In this document: one piece after another, positions 12,039-21,622 of the stretch
Layout of the letters: every line of letters starts with the position of its first letter
How positions within the stretch are numbered: the stretch's first letter is position 1
From: Dysidea avara
Lineage: Eukaryota > Porifera > Demospongiae > Dictyoceratida > Dysideidae
Assembly (NCBI RefSeq): GCF_963678975.1
Contig: NC_089272.1
Coordinates: 60,710,574-60,774,573 of the forward strand
Reading direction: 5' to 3'
DNA: 64,000 bases
Program-made: the position numbers and the translations under genes
Notes under the pieces: generated by a model
What the model saw: only the letters and a program-made list of their open reading frames with translations
Told to the model about the DNA's origin: nothing
Database searches by the model: none

Positions 12039-14871
12039 ACTATCAAGAGTATATGATGGGGAGGGAGAGTGTTGAACTATGCTATATGCTGTAAAAAATG
12101 AGCCCATAAAGTCCTATGGCATCGTTCAAACGACTTGGTGATTTGTGTTGATTAGTGACTAATTATAAGCGCAGTGGGCGTACTTTGTACATGTGACTAC
12201 TGAGTGAAAGAAAGGTGTACTTGAGAAAAGTATGGCATATTATGCAGAGGAATTCGCCATACAAAGAGACAGACACAAGCAGCTAACCTGGAAAACAAAC
12301 ATCGAGGTTTCATCATGGTCGAGGCGAGGTCGATATTTCATCATGATGGAGATTTCATCATGGTCACCATCCCATGCCTCACCTTGAAAGTTCTACTAGT
12401 TAAAGTGACACGTCTATATGGAATTTCAGCCATTGTAATTCCATATGGACCACCCGTTAAAACATTTAAGGTGTTAAATCTGAGCACAGATACTATACTT
12501 ACAAAGGATAGGCAACATGTGATCAAAACAATAGTGACATCATATCCAACCTCGTTATGGTCTTTACACGCCCTCTGCCCGGTTACTAGACACACAAGCT
12601 TCTTCCGTAGCACGGGTAGTTCTCTCTATTGATGTACAATCTTCTTCAAATGAGCCCAGCACTACTAGGTGAGTAACTGATAAAGGAAAACAGCATAAAG
12701 CCTCAACCTAGCACGTAAAGAAGTTCCGAAACTCATGGCTATTCACACTTGTGGAGTTTTTACAAAGAAACAAAAACCGTTTTGTTGAACACAATTTATA
12801 AGAGAATACTTGAAACCATTAGTAAAGCGCAGTGCTTTGTTTTATAGAGGCTAAAATTTTTTTCCTAAGTTGTGATTTGAAGCTCATTTTGAAGTCATTT
12901 CATTATGCTGATTTGTGGAGTTTTGTCGTAGTACTGGGAGAAGAAACAGCAAGTTACTATACAGCATAAGAGAACTTAATGCTATGGTAATGCAGTGCAA
13001 ACATGCATGAGCTCAAATTCAGATGTGGCATTAGCCATCAATGCGCGTGATCTAGCAGCTCATTGTATTGCCCTGAAATCACAGTCACTGGTGCATAGCC
13101 GTCCACCACTTGGTTGAGATGATCATTTTATCTAGATGCGGTGAGGGAGACAGTAATGGAAGCAAAAAATGAAGCAGCTAGTAGTGAAGCAAACTATATG
13201 TAAGACATCAACGTAATTTTATATTGGTGCGTACAGTAGTAATTCAAGAGCCTACATGGATATAACAAAACAGTTGGTCAGCTGGATATCAAATTGATGT
13301 ACCCATGTCACACTGAAGGTAGCATCTAAACCTGGAGTTGCCAGTATCAATCATGAACAAAACGTATAAGCACACCATACATTATAGACAAATACAATAA
13401 CTGTTATTCAGTAGCCATGAACCGAAATGAGTTTGCCTGATACTACCTCGGCACATCACGTTCAGTATTGTCCATTGCAGTTCAGACCCTGTATCAGCAC
13501 AAAATAAGCACAGTATACCGAATAGCACAACCATCTTCCAACTATTGTTGAAGCATGTTTCCACCCTTTTGTAGACTGTAAAAATGCTAGAAAAGTGACA
13601 AACAGTAGTTATTGTTGTAACAATAATACAAATTTAAGGTTGTCACTCTGTTACGAAATCTGACATATTATGCAGATCAATATAGCCACATACTCTTAAG
13701 GAACAACCATGAAATGCAGATATGTCACAGATGGTTTTGTTGAATTCCCTCTTAGAATTGATTTCATAGTCACAGAGAAAAATCACTAGTTCGGGAGGGT
13801 AATGAAATTGACACAGCATTTTGATAACAACCGCATCTATCACAGCTTGTGTGATCAGTTGCAACTACTGCCAAGAGGTCAGCAACAAGCTCTAAATCTT
13901 GTATGTCAATTCTTGAAATCTGAAATCTTTCTGGTGCTAATTACTTGGTTGCTGACCCCTCAACCAATGCAGACAAATACTGTAGTTAATGCACTATACC
14001 AGAGCATTACACCATGAAACGCTTATGACAGCCATGCCATCAAAGTTAAATTGCGGATGTAACATGAAAGTCATTTCATGATTTTCATAGGCCATGAAAT
14101 GCATATGCATGTCAGAATTTCATGGCACTAGAGATTTCGTGGGTACAGTACCCATGAAAATGGGAAAACCATGGGATCTTTCACAAGTAGAGGCATGACA
14201 ATTTCATATACTCATCTGATGGTGAAATTACTCAACAGGAAATTGACTGCAGGGAGTAGGAGTATGCAAGAATACCAGTGATACAAACAGATTGATCGAT
14301 TTTTACTCCATACAGGGTGCACTATCATGGTTTATTAGTAGTACATCATCATATTGATATCACATACCAGCAGTACAATTCATTCTTGGACCTTTCAGGT
14401 GAGATTCCAGCTCGGATTACAGTGTTACCTTCCACCGTCACAGCTCAGCTGTAACCGAGTCACTGATCTCTTGTACAAATCCATTGGCGATGACGAAATG
14501 GGCTTGCGGTCGTAACTTGCTACAATAATCTTTTACAAGAGTAGTTCCCCTCTCGTAGATAATGAAGAACAGCACTGGGAAAGGTATAAATTGGCCATTC
14601 TGCTCGCCATTCTGTCATGTCGTCTCAGCCGTATCTATGACAATAGACACGCTCACTTACGAAACAACTCACGTGACCATAACGAGGATTGTCGAATGGT
14701 TGTTATGCACGTTGCCAATCCCTTGTAAGTATAGTATCTGTGATCTGAGCAATCAACAGCGGTCAGGTTTACGAGAAGAAACAAATGTATGCGGGTTACT
14801 TTATGGGCTTATTTTTCACAGCCTATAGCGCAGTTCGATACTCTCCCTCCCCATTATATACTCTTGATACT
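12039..14871. mobile_element. 2.8-kb DNA transposon relic with long terminal inverted repeats
   Basis: Left arm 12,039-12,113 and right arm 14,798-14,871 are inverted copies of about 75 bases with roughly ten differences. They share ATGGGGAGGGAGAG and AGCCCATAAAGT. The interior has only short frames on both strands (for example 12,315-12,632 and 13,643-13,864), none with a transposase motif I recognise. It is therefore either non-autonomous or heavily decayed. Target duplications are not clear. Confidence 0.6.
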
Positions 14872-15292
14872 ATGCACATAGAATGTTCCAAAACATACAA
14901 AGAAAATAAGATGAACTTTGAAGGCACGTATCTCTATATCAACTGGACTGATTTAGCTTAAATTTGGAACGGAAGATGCTTTACCCTGAAGGAATTCACA
15001 CATGGCTATTTCCGTTTAGCCATTACTGAGGTACGAAAGTGTGAAAATAGCCTTTTATGGGTTCCTGTAAAATACACAGTTGCCTGTTGTTTGCCTGAAT
15101 GCATTGGCTTTTCATACATATTGACAGATAAATTTCAATTACAGATTCCAATTAACTTCCAATAAATTCCAATTCCAATAACCATCCAATTAACAGATAA
15201 CCAATGCGGTTTGAGTCTACAAAATGAATGCTCTGAACAAGATGACCAGAAAGCACTTTCAAGGGAATGAAACACAGACACTCACTGTAGGT
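14872..15292. other. Intergenic, no gene seen
   Basis: AT-rich sequence between two transposon relics; nothing recognised. Confidence 0.4.
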
Positions 15293-15435
15293 AGATCTGC
15301 AACCACGGTCAAAGTCTAAGTTATTATAATAAGGGTTAAGGCCACAAAATTTGTGCCAAATTTGTGTCAGAGGTCACGGTGAAAAAATTTTGGTGGGTCA
15401 AGGCTTTGACCGTGGTCGCAGATCTACCTACAGTG
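15293..15435. mobile_element. 143-bp MITE
   Basis: The termini CACTGTAGGTAGATCTGC and GCAGATCTACCTACAGTG are perfect inverted copies. The match runs on, nearly perfectly, through ACCACGGTCAAAG. A second, imperfect inverted pair (AAATTTGTG and relatives) lies inside. No coding capacity; target duplication not certain. Confidence 0.8.
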
Positions 15436-16325
15436 CGAAATTACTGTACGTGAGACTCCCTTGACTATAAACTAATTAAAAGAACTGCCATGCTTGTGTG
15501 CAATATGAAAAAAAAATAGCACTCTGGTGTGGTCTCGAGCCGAATACAGCACTCGGCTTTGCTTCGTGCTGTACATTAGTCTCTTGCCAATGCCCTCATG
15601 TTATTTTTTCCATATTGCACTCACAGCGGTACTTTGGCCTCTATATATGGCAAATAAAGCACTGTTTTTTTGTTTTGATCATCCCACGCAAAGTTCTGAA
15701 CTGACTATAACATTTGCAAGACAAACATACAGTAAGTTAAAATTTAAGTATACCACAAGCAAAAGCTACTCATGGTAACCAGGTTTTAAGTACATTTACT
15801 GCCTAGCTATATACAGTTGAGACAAGTGGCACTCCATTAACACCTTTGTGTGACCACCACCAAACCATCAACACATAACTTAATCAAATGCCAAATACCA
15901 TATGTCTGGCCTCGAGCTTCTCCACATCATTATGCTAAGGAACACTACTATCTTTCACAACTATTGATATAACTCATTGGCTATATCAAATATCACCACC
16001 TTGTTGTATTGATACTATCAATATATCATGGCAAGCACGAATTACATATACAGTAGCCTTTCTACAATGAAACAACATAGTGCTTAACCGCTCAAGTATA
16101 AGCATTATTACTTACTTTGTAGAACAATGCAACAGAGTCCTTTCCATATAGGAGCATAACAGATAGAGAAATAGATTCACAGCTTTGGTGTAGGATAATG
16201 TGCCCTGCATGGAAACAAAGATCTCGAAAATAGCCTTTTAGAGACATGCTTTCCCGCCTGTACCACATTTTGATGCTCTATCACAATTGATTTCGAAGAA
16301 ATTAGCTGAATAGTGACTATTAGTG
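15436..16325. other. Intergenic, no gene seen
   Basis: Two overlapping short frames near 15,498-15,778 show no domain. No inverted-repeat element was recognised. Confidence 0.4.
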
Positions 16326-16755
16326 AGACCGTTTGGTTGGCAAAGACATGCTCCGTATAGCACTGATTTCCAAATGCAATACTTGTGGCATTAGCAATGG
16401 CGTACAGGCCATGCTCCTTTCCTCCCTATTGTTTCTGCACAACTTTCAGAACACAAATGTTGCTTGGCAAGCAATGAAATTGTTTTTAAGCAAACATAAT
16501 GTTTCTTCATCCCACTCAGTATATCCAGAGTCATACACCAACACCTTCTTGCCTTGCCTGGTGTGCCAATGGTAGTAGTACATATCCAGTGATCTCCACC
16601 GTTATGGACGATCTGTACAGCATTGCATGTGGACTCTGTATGAGGTTTGTCTTGCAAGAGTGTGAGATGCAGACCATTGATGTTAAGGAATTTGGCTTTC
16701 AAAATTCTCTGTGCAAGATTAATGTGCTTGTCAGTGAGTTTCTTACCACTGGTAA
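16326..16755 (-). pseudogene. Decayed Ulp1/C48-like cysteine protease relic
   Basis: Read on the minus strand, pieces in three frames line up with the Ulp1-like protease fold often carried by animal transposons. First comes NAVQIVHNGGDHWICTTTIG, with the HW that supplies the catalytic His. After a frameshift follows VLVYDSGYTEW (the Asp position). After a TGA and another shift comes VVQKQ, a TAG stop, then GGKEHGLYAIANATS. The last part matches the usual Q-x-GG-x-D-C-G block, but the nucleophile Cys reads His. With two frameshifts, two stops and no Cys it cannot make an active enzyme. The family call rests on motif order and spacing; which transposon it came from is not clear. Confidence 0.6.
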
Positions 16756-17192
16756 GTATGTTTTTGTCTAAGATATATCCCTAACTTTAACCCACACTTG
16801 AGTCTCGGTACTTTCTAGTGCCTCCTGACTTTCCGCATAGACATCCTCATCAATGGGCTCCGTCTTCACTTTCACTTCATCACAAAATAATATGGGTTAT
16901 GATGTCACAGGACTGCACTGGACTGAAGAATCAGTAACTATAAGAACTTACAGCTGGCAATTACCATTAGGCTGAGTATAGCCTATAGGCAACCTGTCTA
17001 GGCCCTTAGGGCAAAAGAATGCCTCAGACTTTAGGCTCCTTGTTAAAAAATTATTCATACAGTCACATTTTCTTCTACACAGCCAACTAGCTAACCATAA
17101 AATACATGCTTTTCTCCATTTAAGATGGTCCTTAAAATTACGCTTTGCCCAGGGCCAGCCCCTGCTACAATGACAACTGCTATGAACACAAG
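16756..17192. other. Intergenic, no gene seen
   Basis: AT-rich; nothing recognised. Confidence 0.4.
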
Positions 17193-17468
17193 TACACAGA
17201 AAAATTTGGAATTTTCAACTAGAGTAGGGACCATAGCACATCGATAAAAGTACTGAAACAAGTTGGACGATATTAAATCACAGTAAAACAATAAGAAGTG
17301 TTATATCCCTGAGCACAGTAGGTATATAACACTTCTTATTGAGCACAGTAGGTATATAACACTTCTTATTGTTTTACTGTGATTTAATATCATGGACTAC
17401 TCCAACTTGTTTCAGTACTTTTATCGATGTGCCCTACTCTTGTTGAAAATTCCAAATTTTTCTGTGTA
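17193..17468. repeat. Long inverted repeat with duplicated centre
   Basis: Arms of about 115 bases (17,193-17,306 and 17,354-17,468) are near-perfect inverted copies. The spacer holds a direct duplication of a 30-base unit containing GAGCACAGTAGGTATATAAC. It looks like a foldback element or an inverted duplication of a neighbouring repeat. Confidence 0.8.
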
Positions 17469-18080
17469 TTTGTTTGTTAACTTTCTTTGTTAATAATTTT
17501 TTTTTAATTATTATTAAAGCATTATAGCACAAGTGCTGAAGGTCTGTAGGACACCTGGTCCTACAGCCTGCTCAAAGACATTAGATACAAAGACATATTA
17601 TGATTGGTGAACCCACGCATACCACATCTGAAATGGCGCCACACGCCCCAGCTATATCAATTATCGTCTAAAAAGTGAAGTATCCGTTACACTTTGTTGT
17701 CAGCTACTGTATGTTCAACCCATTACACAGCATTTCGGATCAAGAACTGTTCGGAAAGCACCTCTGCAATCAAAATAGCCACTATACAAAAAATACAGAC
17801 AATTTCTGTTACAAAGGGAAGCCATCACGTGCTACCACCAAATCAACACTTTTCTCTGTCAGCAAAGATGAATGGGACACAAAGGAGGATACTGGTAAGT
17901 CCATGAAGAATGCATGTACGTACTGCGGTATGCCAAAAGGCACCAGTCAGGCCAAAGCGACATTGAACAGTGAAAAAATCTAGCCCGTAGCCTTAGCCAT
18001 TATCGAGTTACGTTTGTCTGAAGGCATCAGGCAGTCAGTCAGTCAGTCAGTCAGTCAGTCAATCAGTCAGTAGAAAATTA
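17469..18080. mobile_element. Repeat family A copy, interrupted by a LINE/SINE tail
   Basis: The family A sequence (TTGGTGAACCCACGCATACC at about 17,605) runs to a (CAGT)n block at 18,026-18,072. A reversed retroelement tail (17,505-17,590, GGTCTGTAGGACACCTGGTC) lies at its left side. The 102-codon frame at 17,675-17,983 sits within the repeat and is not treated as a gene. Related copies: 41,640-42,780, 43,500-44,060 and 56,440-57,130. Confidence 0.6.
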
Positions 18081-18746
18081 CATTAAATAAATTATTTTTA
18101 AAATTCCGTAGCAACTTGTTGAGCATTTCAAGTCAATCTGAAAGTTTGTTTGGGCTTAGTTTTACCAACCAATACTGCCTCATCGTTGTCAGGAAAATTT
18201 AGGCTGTTTTGGGGTGACATTATTCCATAGTCCACACCTACTCCTTTGTGGTCCCTACTATACAGTAACTATCATACTGTATGATAAATCAACCTATGTA
18301 TAAATTACCTTGTAGCTCACTAATCCCGTCTTGTTCATCACTTAACAATTTATGGGCCATCTTTGTTACATCATCTGGTCCAGTAAATTAAACTTGTACA
18401 GCAATTCCAGCCCACCTTGTGTCAAACCATGAGAGTACCTTCTTGGTCCGGTCACCATGCTGATATTTGTCTCACCATTCCTCAGAAATCACGTACACAT
18501 GCACGAAATAGTGCACGGGACATGCCCAACAATCGCTGCCCTTCCACAGTGCTACCCAAAGGGGTCTCTCACATTTTTAGATTCCTCTCACATTCCAACT
18601 GGGGAATTCCATATATCCTTATAGACATGGCAGCCATGAATGCAACTAACTAAGGTAAAAGTGCTGGTCATTGTCTATGTCGTACCACTAGCACGTGTAT
18701 ACACATGTCACAAAGAAATGTTACATTCTATGAAAATTTCACAGAT
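18081..18746. other. Intergenic, no gene seen
   Basis: Region downstream of the minus-strand kinase. A short frame at 18,417-18,653 has no recognisable content. Confidence 0.4.
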
Positions 18747-18752
18747 TTTATT
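18747..18752 (-). terminator. Candidate poly(A) signal AATAAA for the 18.8-kb kinase
   Basis: AATAAA on the minus strand about 85 bases past the stop codon, a normal distance for a short 3' UTR. In AT-rich DNA the hexamer also occurs by chance. Confidence 0.35.
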
Positions 18753-18834
18753 TTCAAGGCAGTTCGAAATCCATGAAATTATGTAACATGAAAATTTCCA
18801 CACATACAGTGATACTTTTATAAGCATAAGAGGT

Positions 18835-19764
18835 TTAATGTACTATATGGACATACATAATTTGTGCATATACCTCATCATCCGGATGACGCATTGCATA
18901 ATCTTCTTTTACTTCCCTGATTCTCTCACAGACAGCTGACATGGTTGGCCTCACAGCAGGATTATCGGCAAGACACTCCTCCACTAGTAACCTCAGCACT
19001 GCAGCATCTCCTCTGATTTTATCCAAGTACTTCTGACGTCGCTCAAGTTCAACTCCCTTTGTTCTAGATCTATATGCACCTGGATTATCTGATGGTGTAG
19101 GCCACTCACCAGCTATTGCAAAAAGAGCTACTCCACCAAAACTAAAGATATCCAGTGGTAGGCCATATACTGGATGTGGAGATAACGCTTCAGGGGGCAT
19201 GAAATGTATTGATCCTGGTGCTTGGGTCAAATCTTCTCTACCAGTAATTGCTGGTGGAGCTCTCATTACACCAAAATCGCATATCTTAGCAACCAGCGGA
19301 GAGGTGTTTACAAGAACATTGTTTGGTTGAAGGTCTCGATGCATTAAAGGAGGGTTGTGGCTATGCATATACCACACACCCAGTGATATACCATGTATAA
19401 TAGACAAAACCTTGTGAAATGGGATGCTTTCGCGTTGTATCAGTTCTTTCAGATTGCATTCCATCTCTTCCATTACCATTGTAGGTATTGTTCTTTGAGG
19501 CGGATAGTACAATCCAATAAACTGAACGATATTTGGATGACGACATTCGCTGAGGTGATAGCATTCCTTCATGAAGTCTTCTTTGATCTTCGCGGCTTCT
19601 GCTGGACCAGAAAATTCGAGTAGCATAGAGTGGATTTCTTTAGCAGCAAACAGCATACCACAGTAGTGAGCCTCAAAAACGGTCCCGTATGCTCCACTAC
19701 CTAGACGTTTACCAGAAACGCTGATTCCTTGAAGTGTACATCTTCGCCGAAATGTTTCTTCCAT
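18835..19764 (-). CDS. Compact receptor-interacting/TKL-like protein kinase
   Basis: Single-exon kinase of 309 residues; cytoplasmic, since no signal peptide or membrane helix is seen. Motifs by residue: GSGAYG (22-27), ATP lysine in FAAKEI (42), HRDLQPNN (142-149, catalytic Asp 144), DFG (163-165), MPPE (189-192) and a DIFSFGG helix. All catalytic residues are present, so it is predicted active. I chose the ATG at 19,762-19,764. The frame stays open about 90 bases further upstream but has no other ATG before a TAG, so a short upstream exon cannot be ruled out. Two dead relatives, at 4,564-5,614 and 9,251-9,362, share its start and layout. The HRDLxPxN form and charged N-lobe fit the TKL group better than receptor tyrosine kinases. 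Specificity cannot be read from the sequence alone. Confidence 0.88.
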   Translation of the reverse strand: MEETFRRRCTLQGISVSGKRLGSGAYGTVFEAHYCGMLFAAKEIHSMLLEFSGPAEAAKIKEDFMKECYHLSECRHPNIVQFIGLYYPPQRTIPTMVMEEMECNLKELIQRESIPFHKVLSIIHGISLGVWYMHSHNPPLMHRDLQPNNVLVNTSPLVAKICDFGVMRAPPAITGREDLTQAPGSIHFMPPEALSPHPVYGLPLDIFSFGGVALFAIAGEWPTPSDNPGAYRSRTKGVELERRQKYLDKIRGDAAVLRLLVEECLADNPAVRPTMSAVCERIREVKEDYAMRHPDDEVYAQIMYVHIVH

Positions 19765-19880
19765 AGCCTGCCTACTTGTAGTACAAGGCTCGAGTAAAAC
19801 TTTCCAGTGAGAGTGCTCGGAACGTGCCAAATAAAATGGAAGATTAAAACGCGCTTCTTGAAATTTTAAAGGTATCTACA

Positions 19881-20200
19881 TATTTCGAGGGGGAGGGGGA
19901 ATTTTCGCTGATTTCGCGGTTTTGGGTATTTAGTGTCGCGTAGCCAGACCCTTTTTTTTCTTTTGTGTGGGGGCGTCTTTCCCCGCCCCCACACAAAAGA
20001 AAGACTACGCGAGACTATATAATTATTGAGTATTATCAGCAAAAATTTTACCCTTGAAATATTTAAACCTCCATGATATAGCTATAGCTATATCATGGAG
20101 GTTTAAATATTTCAAGGGTAAAATTTTAGTCTAATACATTTTGGAAGTGTTTACAAATCCGCGAAATTTTTATTTTTAGCAACATCTCAACCTCGAAATA
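19881..20200. mobile_element. MITE with nested inverted repeats
   Basis: Outer ends TATTTCGAGG and CCTCGAAATA are inverted copies, with ATTTCGCGG and its complement further in. Inside are a second foldback (about 19,935-20,011, arms containing CTTTTGTGTGGGGGCG) and a perfect palindrome at 20,042-20,127. It sits within about 120-440 bases upstream of the kinase start, where its promoter should be. Confidence 0.65.
20042..20127. repeat. Perfect 86-bp palindrome
   Basis: Every base from 20,042 to 20,127 pairs with its mirror position; the centre is between 20,084 and 20,085 in ATATAGCTATAGCTATAT. There is no loop or spacer and no mismatch over two 43-base arms. Confidence 0.95.
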
Positions 20201-21515
20201 TTTGCCCCTCCAACCAAACCATCCCATAGGGCACTGATAACACACGAAACAGGGCAGAACATCTAGCCCGGGGACTGAAATTTAAAAAAAAATCATACTT
20301 ACCAATATTCATCAGCTAACTGATCATAGACTAGACTCTATCACTCCCTTCAAGACTTAGGGATCACATCCCAGGTTTTAAACTTCTAATTAATGCCCAT
20401 CGTTTAAACATAGCCAGTTTATGCAGTATTTGTAGTAGCTATAACCTTCCAAGACTACATGAAGAATTTGAGAGGTGATGGTAGTAGTGATAACAAAGGG
20501 CAAATTCCAAGATGAAGAAGCAAAGAGTTGATTAGCTCCTTGGATCAATAATCTCCGGCTAATAGAGCAGTAGCTAAGTGAAATACTCTACTGAATAGAG
20601 TATTCACTGATTAGAATGTTCCAAAAAATGCTACTAGCCTGCCTTGTGAGTTACAGCTAGCATAAAGCTAGCTAAATAAGCTAACCACATAGTAAGAATT
20701 CAGTGACCCAATTACATATTAGTATTGGTTAGCTAACACTAGCTATAGTAGCCTGGCTGTAATTTGTTTTGTAGGTTCAGTGAGTAGCTACGTGGGCAGC
20801 AAATGACTTCCATCGAAGAAGGCTTTAATGAAAAGAAATTTTAAGCATTAAAAAAAAGTCCCATTGTATTTTTTTACCTAGTGTCTTAAGGTAATTCAGT
20901 CCTACAAGATTAACTATAGCTATAAAATAATCTTTTAAACTGAAGCTAATGACTGTGAATGGATTGCATACTTATCACATGTAGCTAGATAGAGTGTAGG
21001 TACTGTAAATGTTGAACTCTTTCAAAGATTCTGGTAAAATTGATAAACTATAGTACTGTAATCAAGACACCATTGTATTTCTGTGTACGTGTGCATTGCA
21101 AAAGTTCCAAGAAATACTCAAAAAAATTATGGCATGATAGTAGTGAGGATCAGTAGACCAAAACAAACCATCAAGTTTTATTAAACTTCAAGCATTATAA
21201 AATTAAAACCTTGCCAGCGTCTGGGGGGCTATACCCCCAGACCCCTGCACCTGAGTCCTACTACCACTAGGAACCCCTTGTTAGGAATCCTAGATCTGCC
21301 TTGTCTAGTGTATCATTCTAGTATTCACACTGGATTGTATCATTGTATGTCAGTTGGCATTCTATAAAGCTGAAAAACTGTCTGTCTGTCAAATGCAAGT
21401 GTGTAGACAAAAATTCACTTGAATTCTTTCTGTAAACTGCATGCAAACCGCAAGAAAACACCTATACCAGTCAACGTAAACTTTATAAGTTGGTTTTTAA
21501 TGCCTTACCTTTAAT
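20201..21515. other. Intergenic, no gene seen
   Basis: AT-rich. At 21,219-21,242 a small hairpin GTCTGGGGG...CCCCCAGAC is followed by CCCTGCA. The same G-run/C-run motif occurs near 28,696-28,725 and, less exactly, in the element at 2,536-2,883, so it is probably part of a dispersed repeat. Confidence 0.4.
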
Positions 21516-21622
21516 GATGGAGGTTTAGCTAAATCATCAGGGCACATGCCAAGAGAAAGGTGCATGCCTTGTAAAGTGCAAGGTGTGGGTTTGATTCCAG
21601 CTGGTGATCTTTTCTTTTCTTT
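21516..21622 (+). ncRNA. tRNA-like sequence, probably a SINE head
   Basis: An A-box-like TTTAGCTAAATCATCAGGGC (from 21,524) and a B-box-like GGGTTTGATTCC (21,588-21,599) stand at tRNA-like spacing. They are followed at 21,611 by T-runs (TTTTCTTTTC) suited to ending RNA polymerase III transcription. The arms do not pair well enough for me to name a working tRNA or an anticodon. A tRNA-derived SINE or tRNA pseudogene is the best reading. Confidence 0.45.

Noticed and set aside
12315-12632. Two antisense frames of 105 and 90 codons
   Set aside because: Inside the 2.8-kb inverted-repeat element; no motif, and no reason to prefer either strand.
17675-17983. 102-codon frame with cysteine pairs resembling a zinc knuckle
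   Set aside because: Repeat family A sequence; related copies do not keep the frame or the cysteines.
18026-18072. Possible CRISPR-like short direct repeats
   Set aside because: A plain (CAGT)n microsatellite without spacers.
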